This document shows, piece by piece, positions 58,840 to 64,000 of a stretch of 64,000 nt of DNA. Numbering within the stretch: position 1 is the first letter of the stretch; every line of letters begins with the position of its first letter. Source of the DNA: Blumeriella jaapii (Eukaryota; Ascomycota; Leotiomycetes; Helotiales; Drepanopezizaceae); assembly GCA_009599575.1 (NCBI GenBank), contig VWND01000078.1, positions 682,001-746,000 of the forward strand. Reading direction: 5' to 3'. The notes under the pieces were generated by a model. It was not told the origin of the DNA. It worked only from the letters and a program-made list of their open reading frames with translations, and searched no databases. The position numbers were made by a program, and so were the translations under genes.

Positions 58840-59138
58840 TATAACGATTTAATTAGTCGAAGGGCTGAAAGATTAGTCAACTGGTCGCCGTGTTTATATA
58901 ATATAAGAAACGAGCCTTTAGTTCTGTAATAACAAAAATATTCATTTAGAATCAACAATTGCAGAAGGCAGAGGTTGCTAAGGAGAGAAAGCCTTATATA
59001 TATAATAGTTTTTATAATTGATGGGAAGACCCACCAGGAGACCAGGGAGCTTGCAGCTATACGTAGTTGCTGGGGAGCTTGCAGCTATACGTAGTTGCTG
59101 GGGTGACACGAGAGGTGGCAACAGAGTGAATCGTCACA
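58840..59138 (-). repeat. LTR 5 (5' LTR of element B), 299 bp
   Basis: TATAACGATTTAATTAGTCG to TGAATCGTCACA, with two copies of the 31-bp unit. Its last ~100 nt are the least mutated of the set. Confidence 0.92.
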
Positions 59139-59146
59139 GTTTTATA

Positions 59147-61919
59147 CTAGACTTTCGTAAAAAAAAATTATTTAAGCGAAATCTATTATTAAAAAAAATT
59201 CGTTTTAATCGTTTTGGTAGAAATTTACGAAAGGTCGAAAGCGTTTTTGCAAATATTAATTGTAAATTTCGGTCTGACCGTCGGTTTTAAAATAAGCGGC
59301 TATCGAAAGCTTTAGTTGCGTATCGAATATTTTGTTTAATTCAGACCAAAAGGTAAATTAATATTAAAAGCCACGATCGTTAATAATATTTTTTAAAAGG
59401 CTAAAATACTTGTACACGTGGAATATATACAATTTGGCGAGGCTTCGAGCGTCGATATTTTTATGACAGAAAATCGAAATAGCTTGCTTAGAAAAGCGAT
59501 CTATTACTACGAACACGTTGTCGTAACCGTGTTTGTTTTTGTTAAAATTGCAAAAATCTATTATAACGTGCTCCCAAAGATGGTCAGGAATAGAAAAAAG
59601 CTAAAAAAGACCGGGGCGCTTATTTTTTAAAACAAAACTTTTTCGATAAGCGTAGCAATTGCGATAGTATTATTTTACGAAGGCTATTATATTTCGTTAA
59701 TAATATTGGTCCGAAAGCAATTGCGTAGTTTTGCGAACGCTGAAATAAGCGGTAGAAATTTGATCGTGTATTTTTCGTACAAAGGCCAAACGAAAATAAT
59801 CGACGTCTGGTATTATCAGACGACCGTAATATAACAGCAAATCGCGTTTAAGCGTATACGAAATATTATTAACGTCGTTTTTCTTCGTAGCGTCTCGTAC
59901 AGCTTTTTTTCGGAAAGCTATTAGACTGCTAGCTGTACGATTAGCGTAGAAAAGCTGATCAACGATACGAAATGCGGAAAAAAAATCAATTATTTTAACG
60001 ATAAAAACAATTGTTTCGGAAGCCGTAGAAAGTCGAAGTTTTTTAGTCAAAAAGCGGTAATCGATCTGATCGGCTCGAAAAAGTGTTTGCAAACGCTAAA
60101 TGCGTTTAAAAGAGTTTTAGCGGTCGAATTCGCTCGTACGACGTATTAATACGTTAGCCAAAAAATTGTGTTTACCTGGTCTGTACGTAATAAAAAAGTT
60201 GTAATCGGCGAAAAGTTCGGCCTAGCGTATTTATCGAACGTTTAAAAGTTTGAAAGTTATAAAATACTCCAAGGCTTTATAATTAGTAATTATTTTAATT
60301 TGATAAACTAAATTAGCTAATTTAATACGAAAGTTGCTTAAAGATTTTACGATTGCGAATATTTTTTTGTCGTGTACGACGTAATTTAGCTTTGCGAAAG
60401 CTATGATTTTGCTAAAATAAGCGACTGGAAGCTAATCGTTATTATAAAATTGCGAAAGCACAAAAGCTATTACGCCGTCGAAAGCGTTAGTTTTTAATAT
60501 GCAAAAAAAGTCTTGCCTGTAATATTATAAAACTGGTATAATAATAAAAGCCAGTGTAAAAAGGTCGAAACTTTTTTAACATTTAGAAATGAAATTAAAA
60601 AAAACGTTAGCTTTAATTAAATAGATTAAAAGTTTTGCAATTATACCGTAGTTTCGAATAAAACGTCGGTAAAAATTACAAAAACCAAAAAAGCTTTGTA
60701 CATTTTTTATAATAATAAAAAGCTTTTAATAAACGATTACGGAAACTTTTTCTGGATTTATTTTTAAGTTTTTAATCGAAATAATAAAGCTTAAATAACG
60801 GATTCGAATAACGTTAAATTCAGATTTCCGAATATCGGCCTGTAATTCAGCGTTAGCGAGCCTTTGAAACATTTTGCGAACGTATATAACGTGTTTTAAA
60901 AAGTCGAACGAATAAATAAAAATATTATTCAAGTATATAATATAAAAATCGTTTAAATAGTCGAAAAAAACGTCGTTTATATAGCGTTAGTAAATTGCGG
61001 ATTTATTAGTAAGGTCAAAAAGTAATATTTTGCATTTATAAGCGCCGTAACGCGTACGAAACGTCGTTAGTTTTTTATTAGCGGAATTTATTCGAATTTT
61101 ATAAAAAGCTTAACGAATATCGAGCTTCGTAAAAATTCGTGCTTTCGAAAAACGAGCAAAAGTTTTATTAATAAAAAAAAAAGAATAGCGATTTTTACAA
61201 ATAACGTTATTAAAAGCTCGATAATCGATACAGAAACGCAATAAACCGTCGGGTTTTTTGGCGAAAAGTATTAAAACAGCGAAAAAAGCGGTGAAAAGTT
61301 CGATAAAACTTTTATTAAAATTATTTTGCAAATAAGTTTTAATAATTTCGAGCTTTAAAATCGATATTTTATATAAAAAAATATATTTCAGTTTTTTTTT
61401 ATTTATAATAAGCTCGATTTTATAATCGTAAAGCCGGTAAAAAGCTAGCTCGTTGCTGGCGGCTTTAGAAAACACGTGTTCGAAGTTTTTGTACTCCGGG
61501 GAAAAAGATTCGAAAAAGGATTTATTCGAAATTAGCTTTATTAAGTTAGTTAAAAAGGTCGAAATCGATATTTCGTTGATTCTGAAACGTTCGAAAAAAC
61601 TGTAAAATTAGGTTTTAAAAAAAGTGTTGTACGTAAGATCGTCTAGTATTTTGTCGATTTCGTACAAAAAGATTAAAAACATTTTAATTTTTTTTTTTTT
61701 GAAAATCAGCTTAAAAGCGTATGCAATAATTTAGCAAATAGAAATTGGATAAGCAATAGGTTAAAAAATTCGTTTTCGAACTAGTCGTTTAAAAAGTTCA
61801 GAAAATGGCTTATTTGAATTATCGATTATATTAAGCTGAAAGGCCATCGCGGCGAAAGCTTTTTTTCGGTTTTTAATATAACTGTTTTTCGTAAAACGAG
61901 AAAGCTGTTCTGACGAAAG

Positions 61920-61954
<35 letters not shown>

Positions 61955-64000
61955 ATAAAAAAAGAATCGTTAGCCTAGAAAAATAGTATAATTTCTTGTA
62001 TTATTCTATTAGCGTCGCTATCGAAATTAGCACCGCGAATGAAATTCGACCTTTTCGCGCTCCGCATAACGTCGTAGATCTGTCACAATTGGTCAAGGTT
62101 TTTGTCACGTTTTACAGCGTCGTTTTAATAGCGAAATTAAATTTTTCGAAAATGCAAATAAAAGATTTTAATACAACGAACGTAAAAGGCTATAAAAAAG
62201 TAAAACTTCGGCCAATAAAGCTTGCGTTTATTATAGTTTAGTAGAATTTGGTGTTCGGCCAACCAAGCTTTTTTTAGAATCATATCGTAATTTCCGAGGT
62301 TGGTAATTAAAAAAGAAATAAATAATTATATTCGATTATTAATAATAAAATTGAAAAGCGTAAAATATATAATTAAATGGCCACGAATTTTATTATATTT
62401 TTTTATAGAAAAAAAAGTCGGAAAAGATTGAATTAAAGGTTTTAAAAAAAAAAAAAAAATTTAATTAACGTCGAATCGATTAACGTATAACCGTTCGCTT
62501 TAAAGTCGGCGAACGCTTTTATTTTATACGAAAAGCTATTTTTGATGAATATAACGGAAATTGTTAGTAAATCGCTATTAAAAAGCTTTCGAACGTTAAA
62601 ATAACGTATATCGCGCAACACGTCCAAAAAAAAGGCTTTGCTTAGGCCTTGGCGTTTTTTCGATTAGCGGAAAAGCTTTTAATTTTTTCGTATACGTTTT
62701 GAAAATCGTTTGAAAAAGAGTTTTCGTTTTTATTATTATTATCAGAAAGCGAATCTTCGGCCGGCTCGACCTCGTTTACGCTTATTAACCTAAGAGGGCC
62801 TTTGGGTGGAACCGAAGATCGGCCCGTAAAGGATCGTGCAAATTGGCTTCGAACTTTCTAATATAAAATAAAAAACGAGCGTTGTCGTTGGTCCGATCGA
62901 AAAAGAAAAACGCTAAAGGAAGCGTTTTGGCGTAGAAAAAAAAGAAAAACAGCAGGGGGTTAAAAAGCTTGTGAAGTATTTGGACGATTTTCGTACGTAC
63001 GATTTGACTCGTAATACGCTTTGGTTAAGAATTTATTATTTTGATAAATAATAGATTTGGTTAAAAAGCGATTCGCGTATAAAGTTCGTTTAGCCAATTG
63101 ATTTTGTTTTTTTTGTCGAACGGCGGTAAGCCAATTTTTAAAAATCGTTGTACGCGCTTATTTTAAATGCAGCTTTTTTCGTAAACGCTTTGGTATTTTG
63201 TCGCGAAAAACGTTTCGAAATTATTTATCGGTTCGTATTTAAACGTTCGCTGCGAAAATAAAAAATCGCAGGTAAAAGCGCTAAAAATCGTCGTGCGTAT
63301 TTATTGCTAACATTTTAAATTCGTTTTCGGCTTTTTAAACGTTTGAAAAATCGGCCAGAAAATCGGCGATCTTTTTTATTAATTTTTCGGAAAATATAAG
63401 ATCGGAACGGTTTAAAATACGCGGAATCAGAAATTCCTTTGCTACGCTTTCGGTTTGATCGAATATATAATTTTTGCGAAATCGATCGCTAGCGAAATAA
63501 TCGTAGTAAAATTCGAGATTATCGAGAATTTTAATTTTTTAATAGCGTGCTTTATAATTTTTATTATTATTTAATTTAAATTTAAAATTCGGAACGCGTT
63601 TTATACGAATTAATCGAAAGTCAGCAGATAAATGGGAATTATAGCGTTTAAAAAGCGCGCTAAGGTTTTGGCCGCCAGAAGGAGATTTAAAAAGAATTCG
63701 CGAAAAGCGTAGAGGTTGGTTTGCAGCGTCTGTTGGTTGAAATAAAACGTTGCGAGAAAATAGAGAAATAGCAGATTCGCGGCTGGCAGAAGCACGTTCG
63801 ATAAATTTTATCAAACGCTTTGATTAAAAGGTCTGTCGCAATCGTATAGTTTCTAGAAATTGTCGTTTACGCTTTTGCGCTTTTTTCAGTTGATTTTGCA
63901 AGAGTTTTAACTAAACGCTTTCAGCGCTAGACTGGGAGGTGGCAGGCGAAATAGTTAGCGCTTTGCTTTTTCTTTTGTTTTTTTTTTCTCGGGAGGAGGA
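59147..64000 (-). mobile_element. Element C, main portion, running past the window end
   Basis: Resumes with CTAGACTTTCG, which in A (46333) and B follows directly on the GGCCACCTAG that ends C's first piece. Minus strand contains integrase zinc region 59697-60092 (YYGRLIIPDVDYFRLAFVRK), RT 60726-61475 (YLNNIFIYS and KPDGLLRFCIDYRAFN, KARIFTKLDIR), protease 62442-62627 (KIKAFADFKANGYTLIDSTL) and gag to the edge. By comparison with A, its 5' LTR should start about 240 nt beyond base 64000. Confidence 0.9.
61919..61951. repeat. Poly(A) run in element C
   Basis: About 33 A residues, at the place where A and B have a mixed GGAAAAAAAAGAAAAAGAAA purine stretch between RT leader and protease. Slippage and RIP-type G-to-A change could both have made it. 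Confidence 0.7.

Larger units (their letters stand above)
52664..59138 (-). mobile_element. Element B: full-length chromodomain Ty3/gypsy retrotransposon
   Basis: A 6475-bp sister of element A with 299-bp LTRs and a perfect duplication GTTTT (52659-52663, 59139-59143). It sits inside the X 5' LTR. Same orientation and internal order as A. Confidence 0.93.
34900..59146 (-). mobile_element. Element X: large Ty3/gypsy retrotransposon, interrupted by elements A and B
   Basis: Bounded by LTRs with perfect short inverted ends (TGTAAAA..TTTTACA) and a CTAG duplication (34896-34899, 59147-59150). Removing A and B leaves about 11.3 kb, long for a fungal gypsy element. Minus-strand order from the right is 5' LTR, leader, gag (44385-45200), protease (~42850-43070), reverse transcriptase (~41500-42300), RNase H (~40840-41180), integrase (~39040-40560), an A-rich spacer (38530-39010), an unidentified decayed coding stretch (35200-38500) and the 3' LTR. 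RT before integrase places it in Ty3/gypsy. It is thoroughly RIP-mutated with dozens of stops. Confidence 0.85.

Overview
The window comes from a filamentous ascomycete (Pezizomycotina). The evidence is short 47-138 nt GT..AG introns with CTAAC/CTGAC-like branch sites, a fungal NADPH oxidase of the NoxB type, a class I myosin with the fungal TH1-SH3-acidic tail, a Spa2-type polarity scaffold, and repeat-induced-point-mutation (RIP) style decay of transposons. I cannot place it to genus; the protein flavour is Leotiomycete/Sordariomycete-like.

The window has two unlike halves. Bases 1 to about 33,620 are gene-dense with balanced composition. In order they hold: noxB (-, cut by the window start), class I myosin (+), a decayed heme haloperoxidase (+), an unrecognised coiled-coil protein gene (+), spa2 (-), ssu72 (-, with an apparent 2-nt frameshift), an Nbp2/Skb5-like SH3 protein (+), nicotinamidase pnc1 (+), HMG-CoA reductase (+) and the Hsp90 co-chaperone sti1 (+). 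Several act in polarised hyphal growth (NoxB, myosin I, Spa2). The others are housekeeping: transcription (Ssu72), NAD salvage, sterol synthesis, chaperoning and stress signalling. There is no sign of an operon or a secondary-metabolite cluster. Intergenic DNA is rich in short palindromic GTACTGTAC-type arrays and microsatellites.

Bases 33,621 to 64,000 are an AT-rich block with no intact gene. It resolves into one nested stack of transposons. The 3' end of a Tc1/mariner-like element (33621-33846) is broken by a chromodomain Ty3/gypsy element, C, with its 3' LTR at 33847-34115 and its remainder from 59147 past the window end. Element C is split at CTAG by a large, different Ty3/gypsy element, X (34900-59146, about 11.3 kb once insertions are removed). 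X in turn contains two full-length sister copies of the C family: A (45252-51719, 5-bp duplication GGTTG) and B (52664-59138, duplication GTTTT, inserted 3 nt from the end of X's 5' LTR). All retroelements read on the minus strand and have been mutated by C-to-T/G-to-A changes, so only protein fragments remain.

The least explained item is a roughly 3.3-kb decayed coding stretch in X between its integrase and its 3' LTR (about 35200-38500). It matches no standard retrotransposon domain I can recognise.
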